Below are positions 54,200 through 61,490 of a stretch of 64,000 nucleotides of DNA, piece by piece (position 1 is the stretch's first letter; the number at the start of each line of letters is the position of its first letter). The notes beneath the pieces were generated by a model. The model was not told where the DNA came from, did no database searches, and worked only from the letters and a program-made list of their open reading frames with translations. Origin of the DNA: Shewanella sp. CG12_big_fil_rev_8_21_14_0_65_47_15 (GTDB taxonomy: Bacteria; Pseudomonadota; Gammaproteobacteria; Enterobacterales; Shewanellaceae); NCBI RefSeq assembly GCF_002783505.1, contig NZ_PFGL01000002.1, forward strand, positions 37,859-101,858, read 5' to 3'. A program made the position numbers and the translations under genes.

Positions 54200-54475
54200 C
54201 CATGGCGTTCACTCGACGACTCGGTGAATAGAAATCTAAGGTTTCTAAGCTTATGAGCGAGAGCCATGGTCGTTCTCATGCATCCCTGCATTGCACGACA
54301 TTCAGGCGTCCTGCCTATCAGATGGTGAACTGGCAGTTAAACATGGAGGTTGTTCAAGTCGTCCTTGGATGCAGGGCCGCCTCGTCTGATGTGAAAGGAT
54401 TCACAAATGCCGCGATGGCATGGATGCCAAAAAGCGGCCATGGGGCGGACGGTCGTCTCGCCAATCACCATGGCG
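54200..54475. repeat. Multi-hairpin structured element of unknown type
   Basis: At least seven short inverted repeats are packed into 275 bp: GCCATGGC at 54200-54207 with GCCATGG at 54263; TTCAC/GTGAA at 54208-54228; AGAAATC/GGTTTCT at 54230-54246; AGGC/GCCT at 54304-54316; TGTGAA/TTCACA at 54390-54405; GCCGC/GCGGC enclosing TGGCAT/ATGCCA at 54409-54438; and CCATGG/CCATGG enclosing GGCG/CGCC at 54438-54473. It resembles an intergenic repeat or a structured RNA. I do not recognise the family. Confidence 0.55.
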
Positions 54476-54770
54476 CACCTTTTAGCATTTGCATAGTCTG
54501 TTGATTCAAAAGGCGAGAGTTTTCATTTATCGATGGTTGGCACTGTTTTTGGTGTTGTTTGTGTAGCGCTAAAAGCAAAAAAAGTTGTGGGTGTCCGGTC
54601 TTTTGTCTTTTTTTGTCCGGGCCCTGCTTTGGTATTAGCTGGATCAAGAGCTATAGAAGGACTGATTTTTGTCGTCTTTATGTTGATTGGTTTTCGGCTG
54701 GCGGATCTTGTACAAGCCAGACTGAGTTAAACAATTACTTTCATCTGCATACCCCTATCGCAACACACCT

Positions 54771-54806
54771 AAAAAACTGAAGCTGCATCACTGCGGCTTC
54801 AGTTTT
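54771..54806. terminator. Bidirectional terminator before the padR operon
   Basis: CTGAAGC / GCTTCAG stem with AAAAAA on the left and TTTT on the right. No recognisable gene precedes it on the plus strand, so it may close a transcript from the structured element. Confidence 0.7.
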
Positions 54807-54869
54807 AGTTATTTCCAGCACTCATCAAACAGTGCTCAAAAAATCCTCTTGCTAATGTATGAGACGATC

Positions 54870-54895
54870 TGCTATACATATTACTATGTATAGCA
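54870..54895 (+). promoter_or_regulatory. PadR operator palindrome
   Basis: TGCTATACATA and TATGTATAGCA form perfect 11-bp arms around TTAC. It lies 27 bp before padR and just upstream of the -10 box, where a repressor would block the promoter. Autoregulation by the adjacent PadR protein is inferred from position and symmetry. Confidence 0.75.
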
Positions 54896-54898
54896 AGG

Positions 54899-54904
54899 TA
54901 TAAT
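54899..54904 (+). promoter_or_regulatory. -10 box of the padR operon promoter
   Basis: A perfect TATAAT sits 4 bp after the palindrome and 18 bp before the padR ATG. The -35 region would fall inside the palindrome and is a poor match to TTGACA, so expression may be weak. Confidence 0.5.
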
Positions 54905-54922
54905 TCATGGCATAGTTACTTT

Positions 54923-55309
54923 ATGACAGCAGATGAGAAAGAAGAAAAAACTCAGGAAAAATGGGAAGTGCAGTTGCGCAAAGGCACGCTGGAACTGGTG
55001 ATTTTGGCAGCGCTGCAACACCGTACTTTGTATGGGTTGCAGCTGTTAAAGCTGCTGCAAAGTTTCAAAAGTGCCGCCATTACCGAAGGCACGTTGTATC
55101 CGCTGTTAGACAGGCTGAAACGTGAAGGTATTGTGGATGCACAGTGGGTGCAGGAAGGCGATGTCAGGCCGCGTAAGTATTACAGCCTGACGGCTACTGG
55201 CCATCATAAGCTGGCCGATTTGATCACCTTATGGCGCCAGTCCGTGCTTGATATTGAATTTTTATTGGCTCATCCGGGCCCAGACGTTTTACCTGTGCAA
55301 GGAGAATAA
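54923..55309 (+). CDS. PadR family transcriptional regulator
   Basis: Winged-helix regulator of 128 residues. The N-terminal domain (about 16-90) has LRKGTLELVILAALQHRTLYGLQLLKLL and ITEGTLYPLLDRLKREGIV, the PadR hallmark, with KYYSLTATGHHKLADL for the wing and dimer helix. It is followed after 2 bp by a HAAS-domain gene, the common PadR partner, and preceded by a perfect palindrome. The ribosome-binding site is weak. Codon choice (many CTG and CAG) looks different from neighbouring core genes. Confidence 0.9.
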   Translation: MTADEKEEKTQEKWEVQLRKGTLELVILAALQHRTLYGLQLLKLLQSFKSAAITEGTLYPLLDRLKREGIVDAQWVQEGDVRPRKYYSLTATGHHKLADLITLWRQSVLDIEFLLAHPGPDVLPVQGE

Positions 55310-55311
55310 CA

Positions 55312-55866
55312 ATGGAACAACACGATGTGATTCATCAGTACCTGAAGCAGCTGGAGCGTTATCTGGCAAGGCTGGATAAAACAGAAGCGCAGGAAGTACT
55401 GAAAGAAATTGAAAGCCATATTTTTGATGCACTGGAGCAGCAACAACATTCTGGTCAGGTTGTGGATGCTAAAGCCATTTTACAGGGCTTTGGTGAACCA
55501 CGTCAGCTGGCTCTGGCCTACGTCGCTCATATCACGAATGGAGCGCCACTTCCTGCCGGTTTTAAAGCTATTCAAAAAGTAAAACAAGGGGTGACGGCCA
55601 CTTTGTATTACGCCATGGCGGCCTTTGGTTTCAGCATTGCTTTTGCGCTGTTTTTTACGGCCGGAGCAAAAGTAATTATGCCGGATTCGGTCGGTACCTG
55701 GTCTGCCGGCGATGGCTACAGCCTCGCCGTAGGTTTTTTTGCCGCTCCTTATCCTGCCGATCAGGAGTTGCTTGGTGTCTGGTTTATTCCCATCGCCACT
55801 TTCAGTGCCTTACTGGTGATCACCTTGACCAGAAAAGTACTCAGAGTATTAAAAGACAATATGTGA
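55312..55866 (+). CDS. HAAS (DUF1700-type) domain membrane protein
   Basis: Protein of 184 residues. An N-terminal helical HAAS domain (about 1-78: HQYLKQLERYLARLDKTEAQEVLKEIESHI, ILQGFGEPRQLALAYVA) is followed by two membrane helices (about 95-117 and 160-178). HAAS proteins are encoded next to PadR regulators and are thought to signal envelope or membrane states; the mechanism is not established. AAGGAGAA precedes the ATG. It leads into the phosphoesterase gene. Confidence 0.82.
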   Translation: MEQHDVIHQYLKQLERYLARLDKTEAQEVLKEIESHIFDALEQQQHSGQVVDAKAILQGFGEPRQLALAYVAHITNGAPLPAGFKAIQKVKQGVTATLYYAMAAFGFSIAFALFFTAGAKVIMPDSVGTWSAGDGYSLAVGFFAAPYPADQELLGVWFIPIATFSALLVITLTRKVLRVLKDNM

Positions 55867-55899
55867 TTCAGTGGGTTGTTTGACAAATGGAGAGTTGTG

Positions 55900-57066
55900 A
55901 TGCAATTGATTCTGACCAATTTAAAGCACTTTTTTGCTACTCTGACATTACTGCTTGCTTTAACGTTTGCTCTGGCGCTGTATTTTGGTGTGGATGTAGA
56001 TTACGGCGATGATGAACGGGCTTACAAAGTGGGTGATGAGGGCCCTCATGTATTTTTTCAGGGCGATCAGTTGCAGGTCAACCATATCAGAGGCAGTCGC
56101 GAGCAGGGTTTTTATCTGCAGCAACAAGAGGTTCCGCTGGGCCAGCGCCTGAAAACTGAAGTGTATTTTCCTTTGGAAAACACCAGTTTCAGCCTTGAAA
56201 TTCATGGCGACATTAAAACACCAGCCATTGAGTATCAGGATGATGAAGCCATTCTGGTGCTGTCTGATATTGAAAGTGCCTACAAGACTTTGCGCGACTT
56301 TTTAATAGCTGCAAAAGTGATAGATACAAAGCTGAACTGGACCTTTGGCAAAGGCCATCTGGTGCTGCTGGGCGACTTTGTTGACCGCGATTCGTCTACC
56401 ACTCAGGTGCTGTGGTTTATTTACCAGCTGGAGCAACTGGCCCTGATGCATGGTGGCACAGTGCATTACATTCTGGGCAATCATGAAATTAAAAACCTGC
56501 AGGGTAATTTTCAGAGCGCAGCAAAAAAGTACCAGTACGTCGCTACTTTGTTGGGCAAACAGCAGTTTGAACTGTATGACGAACAGTCTTTGTTAGGACG
56601 TTGGCTGGCCAGTAAAAACACGGCTGAGCTGATTAACGGCCATTTATTTGTACATGGTGGCTTGCACCCTAAACTGGCGGAGCTGAACTATAGCCTGAGC
56701 GATCTAAACCAGATAGTGCGCAGCCAGTACCGCATTGGCTATTTTCCTAAGCCAGATCAGGGGGATTTGGAGTATCTGTTGTCGACCCGTTATGGCCCCT
56801 CCTGGTACAGAGGTTATTTCGAGGACGACTTAACTCAGCATCAGGTCGAAGCAACGCTAACGAAATTTAACGCCCAGGCTGTAGTGGTAGGTCATACGCC
56901 GCAATGGCGGGTAAAAAGCCTGTATCAGGGCAAAGTGCTGGCGGTGAATGTCAGACATCCGCGTGACTACAGAGGCAGTATTCCGCCTCGTAGCTCAGAA
57001 GGGCTGCTGATCCGGCAAGGACAGTATTTCCGGCTGAATGCCACTGGAGAACAAAGTTCGCTGTGA
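55900..57066 (+). CDS. Calcineurin-like metallophosphoesterase, membrane-anchored
   Basis: Protein of 388 residues with an N-terminal membrane helix (about 8-28) and a metallophosphoesterase domain (about 112-370). Visible motifs are VLSDIES (motif I, with Glu where His is usual), GDFVDRD (motif II), GNHE (motif III), NGHLFVHGGLHP and VVGHTPQW. The domain is probably periplasmic because of the single N-terminal helix. The ATG at 55900 with GGAGAG is chosen over TTG 55876. The substrate cannot be inferred. It is the last gene of the PadR-HAAS operon. Confidence 0.85.
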   Translation: MQLILTNLKHFFATLTLLLALTFALALYFGVDVDYGDDERAYKVGDEGPHVFFQGDQLQVNHIRGSREQGFYLQQQEVPLGQRLKTEVYFPLENTSFSLEIHGDIKTPAIEYQDDEAILVLSDIESAYKTLRDFLIAAKVIDTKLNWTFGKGHLVLLGDFVDRDSSTTQVLWFIYQLEQLALMHGGTVHYILGNHEIKNLQGNFQSAAKKYQYVATLLGKQQFELYDEQSLLGRWLASKNTAELINGHLFVHGGLHPKLAELNYSLSDLNQIVRSQYRIGYFPKPDQGDLEYLLSTRYGPSWYRGYFEDDLTQHQVEATLTKFNAQAVVVGHTPQWRVKSLYQGKVLAVNVRHPRDYRGSIPPRSSEGLLIRQGQYFRLNATGEQSSL

Positions 57067-57107
57067 ATTCATAGAGTCTGAATTCATAGAATCTGAATTA
57101 ATAGTCG
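57063..57107 (+). repeat. 15-bp tandem repeat, about three copies
   Basis: TGAATTCATAGAGTC, TGAATTCATAGAATC and the degenerate TGAATTAATAGTCGC follow each other directly, starting at the phosphoesterase stop codon. The first unit contains that stop (TGA). Confidence 0.8.
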
Positions 57108-57188
57108 CAAAGTACGAGGTAAAATGGACTCCCAGCTTTAATAGTGCAGTAGTTAACCTTTGGTTAAGCATTGAACAAGGAGGTTTGT

Positions 57189-57263
57189 ATGCCGCGCCCT
57201 CGCAGAATCCAGATAAGTGTTGAAGACACGCCCTATTATCATTGCTGTAGCCGCGTGGTTCGG
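57189..57263 (+). pseudogene. Truncated REP-associated tyrosine transposase (RAYT), N-terminal fragment
   Basis: After a strong AAGGAGGTTTGT site, the ATG opens PRPRRIQISVEDTPYYHCCSR then VVR, the diagnostic N-terminus of Y1-type REP-associated transposases. After about 25 codons the similarity ends and the frame stops at 57315-57317. The HUH motif and catalytic tyrosine are absent, so the gene is dead. The break is near 57263. Confidence 0.85.
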
Positions 57264-57320
57264 AATTTTAATAAGACATCCATTGTTAGATTAGTTACTA
57301 GTATCCGCAGAGGGTGATGA

Positions 57321-57436
57321 GATTAAGCACTGTCATGGAAGTGACCGTCCGTGACAGGGATGTCACGGTTGAGCCTATAGGGATACTTCTTACTAGGTAA
57401 CAGGACGGCGTGTCACTGGAATGACTGTGCTTAATC
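57321..57436. repeat. Long imperfect inverted repeat (REP/BIME-like) beside the RAYT fragment
   Basis: The left arm starting GATTAAGCAC (57321-57350) pairs with the right arm ending GTGCTTAATC (57403-57436) at about 26 of 30 positions, with a 4-nt bulge. Inside the left side CCGTGAC (57349-57355) and GTCACGG (57362-57368) form a perfect second hairpin. The location directly after a RAYT remnant suggests a REP-type element; the family was not confirmed. Confidence 0.7.
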
Positions 57437-57450
57437 AAACTCCACCCATA

Positions 57451-57480
57451 AAAACGCCTGCTATTGCAGGCGTTTTGTTT
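57451..57480. terminator. Bidirectional terminator downstream of ydbL
   Basis: AAAACGCCTGC and GCAGGCGTTTT form a perfect 11-bp stem with a TATT loop and T-rich tails on both strands. On the minus strand it ends the ydbH-ynbE-ydbL operon. Confidence 0.85.
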
Positions 57481-57527
57481 AAGTCAACCCGTTTGGCTTT
57501 TATGCGCTAGAGCGCTTTAAAAGCGGA

Positions 57528-57878
57528 CTACTTTTTAATCCATTTACCTTTGGCATCTTGCACATAGTTGCCTTTATCTGTGGCGGCTATGGCTTTTTCG
57601 CCGGCGAGTTTAGCGACGTCGGCGGCGGAGAGTTTGTTCTTCTTGGCGATGGTTTCGTAGTGGGCGCGACGTTTGTTATTGACGTCGTCCATCACGGCTT
57701 TGGCTTCGGGATTGGCTTGCACTAATCCTAAGTAGCCGTTGGTTTGCTCGCCTAAATAGCCCTGTGATTTCGCTTCTTGAAGTGACATGGCGAAGGCACT
57801 AAGGCTTAAAAGACTAAGGCTCAAGAAGCTGAGGGTTAATAGTTGTAGTAACTTTGATTTTAGTCGCATTGATTTCAT
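57528..57878 (-). CDS. ydbL: YdbL family protein (DUF1318)
   Basis: Exported periplasmic protein of 116 residues with a signal peptide to about residue 30 (LLSLSAFA). The mature part MSLQEAKSQGYLGEQTNGYLG and VNNKRRAHYETIAKKN is typical of DUF1318/YdbL. In E. coli YdbL assists the YdbH-YnbE inter-membrane bridge. GAGGAATC precedes the ATG. It is the third gene of the ydbH-ynbE-ydbL operon, with a 23-bp gap after ynbE. Confidence 0.93.
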   Translation of the reverse strand: MKSMRLKSKLLQLLTLSFLSLSLLSLSAFAMSLQEAKSQGYLGEQTNGYLGLVQANPEAKAVMDDVNNKRRAHYETIAKKNKLSAADVAKLAGEKAIAATDKGNYVQDAKGKWIKK

Positions 57879-57901
57879 AGTGATTCCTCAATTCTGATGT
57901 A

Positions 57902-58120
57902 TTAGAACAACTGCTCATCTGACAGAAGCTGATCTAGCTCCTTATCCACTTTGATTTTTATCTCGTGTTCAATTTTCACATTGAGATTGATAACGATAGG
58001 TTTATCCGGCGGCTCAATTTTTACCGTGGGTGCGCAGCCCGGTAATATGGCAAGTGCAGCCAAGGCGACAAGCGCGCTTCGGGCATTTAGGCTAATTTGC
58101 TGTAATTGAATTATCTTCAC
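57902..58120 (-). CDS. ynbE: YnbE-like outer-membrane lipoprotein
   Basis: Lipoprotein of 72 residues: lipobox LPGC with the cysteine at residue 29, followed by PTVKIEPPDKPIVINLNVKIEHEIKIKVDKEL, the conserved YnbE core. In E. coli YnbE multimers extend YdbH by beta-strand addition to connect it with the outer membrane. The start is GTG 58120 with AAGGAAAC upstream, 13 bp after the ydbH stop. Confidence 0.92.
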   Translation of the reverse strand: MKIIQLQQISLNARSALVALAALAILPGCAPTVKIEPPDKPIVINLNVKIEHEIKIKVDKELDQLLSDEQLF

Positions 58121-58133
58121 TGAGGTTTCCTTG

Positions 58134-61100
58134 TTACTTCACTGATTTTTCGATTCTGTCCTGCAAGTCATTACCAATTTGCAGACTTCTAAATAATTGC
58201 AGCATGTTCTCTTCATGGGCGTAATTCAAGTGGATTGGGCGTTCAACCCCTTGGCTGCGGCCTTTCACTTCGACGAGTAGCTTAGCATCTCCGGCTTGGT
58301 CCATGTCAAAGCTGCTCGATAATTGACTGTATTGTAAGTGTTCAAGTGTCGAAAAGACAAAGTCGAGGTAGGGTTGAGATTGGCGCATCTGTTCAACCGC
58401 CGGATTGCCCGAGATGGCGATTAGGCCGCCGGGGGCGCGGGCGGCGAGTTGACCGCCGGTGATCGACACTTTGCCGTTGATTAAATCGACGGGTAATACG
58501 CCATCGAATATGCCGTCGGCATAGACACCAATTTGTGGCTGAATACGTAGCACTTCTTCCAGGCTCATGCCCTGCAATAGGAGATAGGCATGGGATTTAT
58601 CCTGCAATTTAAGATTAAATTCTGGCAGTAGGAACTGGCCGCTAAGTACTTTGCCTTTGGCTGTCATGGAAACATCGGTGTCACTTAAGCCTGTGAGTTG
58701 CTGCAGCCAATTGTCGGGCAGCTTCTGCGCATCTTTGCCAAGGGCGATATCGGCTTCCACTTCGATATCGGTGAGCGGAAAGCCAGGATCAAACAGGTTA
58801 AAGGTTATCAGCGTCTGCGGACAATTGAGCTTACTAAGACTGCTAAAATAGCCTTTATCCTGCGGCTTTTTATGCGGCTCTTTTTTATGGGAGAGGCCCC
58901 AAGTAAACTCACATTGCGCCTGCAGTTTTCCGCCCTCAAAGGTGGTGTCCTGATAAAAACCTTCGAGTTCGGTCATCGACTGGGTAATTTGCATGGCAAA
59001 TTGGGTCTGATCGCGCCTTTGCGTTAGGTTAAACTGCGCCTGTAATTGGCTATGACCCGTGACATTAAGCTCAGCAGGCAAGGGCTGGGTTTGATTGAGC
59101 AAGGACAGCGCCTCGGTCATGCTAGTGTCGACAACCCATTGACCCGTCAGCACTAAAGGCTTGCTCGCGGTGGCAAGGTTTAGCTTGTGTTGGCTTTGTA
59201 GCTCAACAGTACCCACTTGCCAGCTCTCATCACCAAAGAGCGTATTATTTTTCCAATTTAAGCTTTGTGCCAGCGTTAACTTGTCCAACTTAAGCACGAT
59301 TTCTTTGCGGCTTCGGCCCTTGCTGCTGAGCTGCTTTTCGATATTAAGCTGACTGGCCTGCCATTCGAGCCGATTCTGCCAAGTGGCTGCGAGCAACGAG
59401 TCGAGTGGGGCTTCGACCTCGGGCTTAAACTCAAATGACATGGTTTTTTGTAATGCAATCGAGAAATGGCCCGCGCTCATATCGGTTTTAGTGATGATGC
59501 TAGGGCTCGCGCTTTTACCATTATTTTTATCAGTGTTTTTATCAGCGCTTGCCTCTGTCGCTAGGTTTTTCGCCATCTGTGTGGTTTGCGAAACATGCAG
59601 TTGCTCCAGTGCTAAGGTCAAAGGTGGCAAGGCCAGTGTTAATTGGTGTGCAGTATCGGACGCGGGTTCTGAGGTTTGTGTTGAGCTGATACTTGAGCTG
59701 ATATTTGAGTTGCGCTGCGATCTGACGGTAAGCGGCCCATGGGCATGTACTTTGATACTGCCAAGGCTTATATCGGTATATTTAGCCGCATTGTTATCTT
59801 GAGTGCTTAACTGTTTAAGACCGCCGACCGTGAACTGCAGTGTGTCGCTGGCATTTTGCTGTGCTTGGGTTGTAGCGTCGATAGGCGTGGTAATGAATTG
59901 CCAGTCGGTTGAGCTTGGCGTTTGATTGAAGCTCAATTTGCCCGCAGTGGTTAACTGGCTGCTATTCCAGCTGAGATCTTGGGGCGTATTCGCCCATAAT
60001 TCAGATAATTGCAGTGAGCTGGTTTGTTTAGCGTTAAGGTGCCAATCTGTTTTGAAGGACAGCGCTTCGGCGGACTTGACCACTTCAATATTGGCCAAAT
60101 CGATTTGGGTATCGAGTTTACTGCCTAAGGTTTTTAGCTGAACTTTGGGAAGCTTGAGCTTAAGCGGCTTATTTTTAAGTGGCTCATTCTTAAGCGGTTG
60201 GCTCTGTGCATCCTGCTGGATTGGTGTTAGCGGATAATGCAGGGTTTCAGCCAATGTCAGCGATATTCCCACAGGTGCATCTGTGCTTTTGAGCCCTGAT
60301 AGCAGCTTAGCGATTTGACTCGCTGTTTGACTTGCAACTTGATCAGGCACTTGCTCCGCAGCAGTCTTGGCTGCCGGCTGGGTTAAAGATTGAGACGAAG
60401 GCTGAGTTAAAGGCTTAGCCAGCGACTTATCGAGCAGCTGCATCAATCGCTGTTGCTGCTCTGTATTTGGACTTAGCGCTAAGGTAAAGGGCTCAAGGCT
60501 TAGGTCAAGTTCGGCTAAATGCCCGGCAATTTGAAATGCTAACTTAGGTTTTGATACAAGCTCGGGTTTTGGCGCAAGTTCTAGCGCCGCCAACTGATTA
60601 AAGGTCAGCTTAGGATCAATTAACTGGTGCTGACTGATAAGCTCGCCCGAGGTCAATGTGATACGGCTGTCAGACATCAATTGACCTTGTAAATCAATCG
60701 CTAACGCTTGCCACTCTTTATCAAGTTTAGTTAACGGACTCAGCATACTGTCCTGCGCTTGCCTCAGGCTGATTTGATGCAAGCTTGCAAGCAGCGGCGC
60801 GAGTGCAATTTGACTAGTCAGTTGCCACTGTTCGGCTGCGAGTGTGGCTTTGAGTTTAGCTATGCTTTCACCTTCGTGGCTAAACTCGCTGTTGATTTCA
60901 CCCGCGCCGTTAAGGCTCAACTTATCCATTACCAAACGATAGGCGGGTAAATCATTTTGGGTGTTGAGATGGTGGGCGTTGAGAATAAGGCTGGTTTTGC
61001 CGATATCGATAAGGGGTAATGATTTGATATCTAAGGCTAATGCGGGACCTTGTTCATCGATGGCATTTCGATTGGGTAAAAACAGTGATTGCCCTAACTC

Positions 61101-61490
61101 GACCTCAATATCACCCGTGGAGATGTGGGTGATTTTTTGAGTGAGGTAAGCAATTTGGCTGAACTGTTTCAGTTCGGCGAAGCTCTGCGGCCAATCAAGT
61201 TTTAGCTGAATATTCAGGTTATTCAGCCTGATATGGCTGTCATGCACCCTAAGATTGGCAGAGGTAATGCGCCAATCTTCTAACTGACTGTTGCCTAGCT
61301 CAATATTAATTAGCTCGCTGTCCATGCCAGCGAGGGCAACATTTGCCGCCTGCATAATCAGTTTTTCGGCTTGGGTATTCATAATCCACACGGTTAACGC
61401 CACGCTCGCCAAGATGCCCGTTAAGCTGGTCGCTAATAAGGTCTTTTTTAGGGGGAATTTACGGAGATTCGGCTTGTTGTGGATTGGCAT
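58134..61490 (-). CDS. ydbH: YdbH, AsmA-like inter-membrane phospholipid transport protein
   Basis: Large inner-membrane-anchored periplasmic protein of 1118 residues, with one N-terminal helix (about 15-37: KTLLATSLTGILASVALTVW). The C-terminal region (LINGKVSITGGQLAARAPGG, VEVKGRSQGVERPIHLNYAHEENM) is the YdbH/DUF748-like segment. AsmA-like proteins YdbH, TamB and YhdP move phospholipids to the outer membrane. A Pro/Lys-rich low-complexity stretch lies about residues 345-440, making it longer than the E. coli protein (about 880). First gene of ydbH-ynbE-ydbL. Confidence 0.92.
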   Translation of the reverse strand: MPIHNKPNLRKFPLKKTLLATSLTGILASVALTVWIMNTQAEKLIMQAANVALAGMDSELINIELGNSQLEDWRITSANLRVHDSHIRLNNLNIQLKLDWPQSFAELKQFSQIAYLTQKITHISTGDIEVELGQSLFLPNRNAIDEQGPALALDIKSLPLIDIGKTSLILNAHHLNTQNDLPAYRLVMDKLSLNGAGEINSEFSHEGESIAKLKATLAAEQWQLTSQIALAPLLASLHQISLRQAQDSMLSPLTKLDKEWQALAIDLQGQLMSDSRITLTSGELISQHQLIDPKLTFNQLAALELAPKPELVSKPKLAFQIAGHLAELDLSLEPFTLALSPNTEQQQRLMQLLDKSLAKPLTQPSSQSLTQPAAKTAAEQVPDQVASQTASQIAKLLSGLKSTDAPVGISLTLAETLHYPLTPIQQDAQSQPLKNEPLKNKPLKLKLPKVQLKTLGSKLDTQIDLANIEVVKSAEALSFKTDWHLNAKQTSSLQLSELWANTPQDLSWNSSQLTTAGKLSFNQTPSSTDWQFITTPIDATTQAQQNASDTLQFTVGGLKQLSTQDNNAAKYTDISLGSIKVHAHGPLTVRSQRNSNISSSISSTQTSEPASDTAHQLTLALPPLTLALEQLHVSQTTQMAKNLATEASADKNTDKNNGKSASPSIITKTDMSAGHFSIALQKTMSFEFKPEVEAPLDSLLAATWQNRLEWQASQLNIEKQLSSKGRSRKEIVLKLDKLTLAQSLNWKNNTLFGDESWQVGTVELQSQHKLNLATASKPLVLTGQWVVDTSMTEALSLLNQTQPLPAELNVTGHSQLQAQFNLTQRRDQTQFAMQITQSMTELEGFYQDTTFEGGKLQAQCEFTWGLSHKKEPHKKPQDKGYFSSLSKLNCPQTLITFNLFDPGFPLTDIEVEADIALGKDAQKLPDNWLQQLTGLSDTDVSMTAKGKVLSGQFLLPEFNLKLQDKSHAYLLLQGMSLEEVLRIQPQIGVYADGIFDGVLPVDLINGKVSITGGQLAARAPGGLIAISGNPAVEQMRQSQPYLDFVFSTLEHLQYSQLSSSFDMDQAGDAKLLVEVKGRSQGVERPIHLNYAHEENMLQLFRSLQIGNDLQDRIEKSVK

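Noticed and set aside
54340..54390. tRNA-like TTCAAGTC segment
   Set aside because: The flanking bases do not form a 5-bp T-stem and no acceptor, D or anticodon arm could be found.
54253..54504. Plus-strand open frame of 83 codons
   Set aside because: It runs through the hairpin array, has an amino-acid pattern dictated by the repeats, no ribosome-binding site and no family resemblance.
54533..54730. Plus-strand open frame of 65 codons with hydrophobic stretches
   Set aside because: No ribosome-binding site or recognisable family. Overlapping open frames on both strands look equally plausible, so coding cannot be supported.
57038..57223. Open frame spanning the 15-bp repeats (EFIES repeats)
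   Set aside because: It starts inside the phosphoesterase gene and simply translates the tandem repeat and the RAYT leader.
54200..57450. Integron cassette array or group II intron as explanation of the island
   Set aside because: No integrase, attC-like core sites, reverse transcriptase or intron domain V pattern was recognised.
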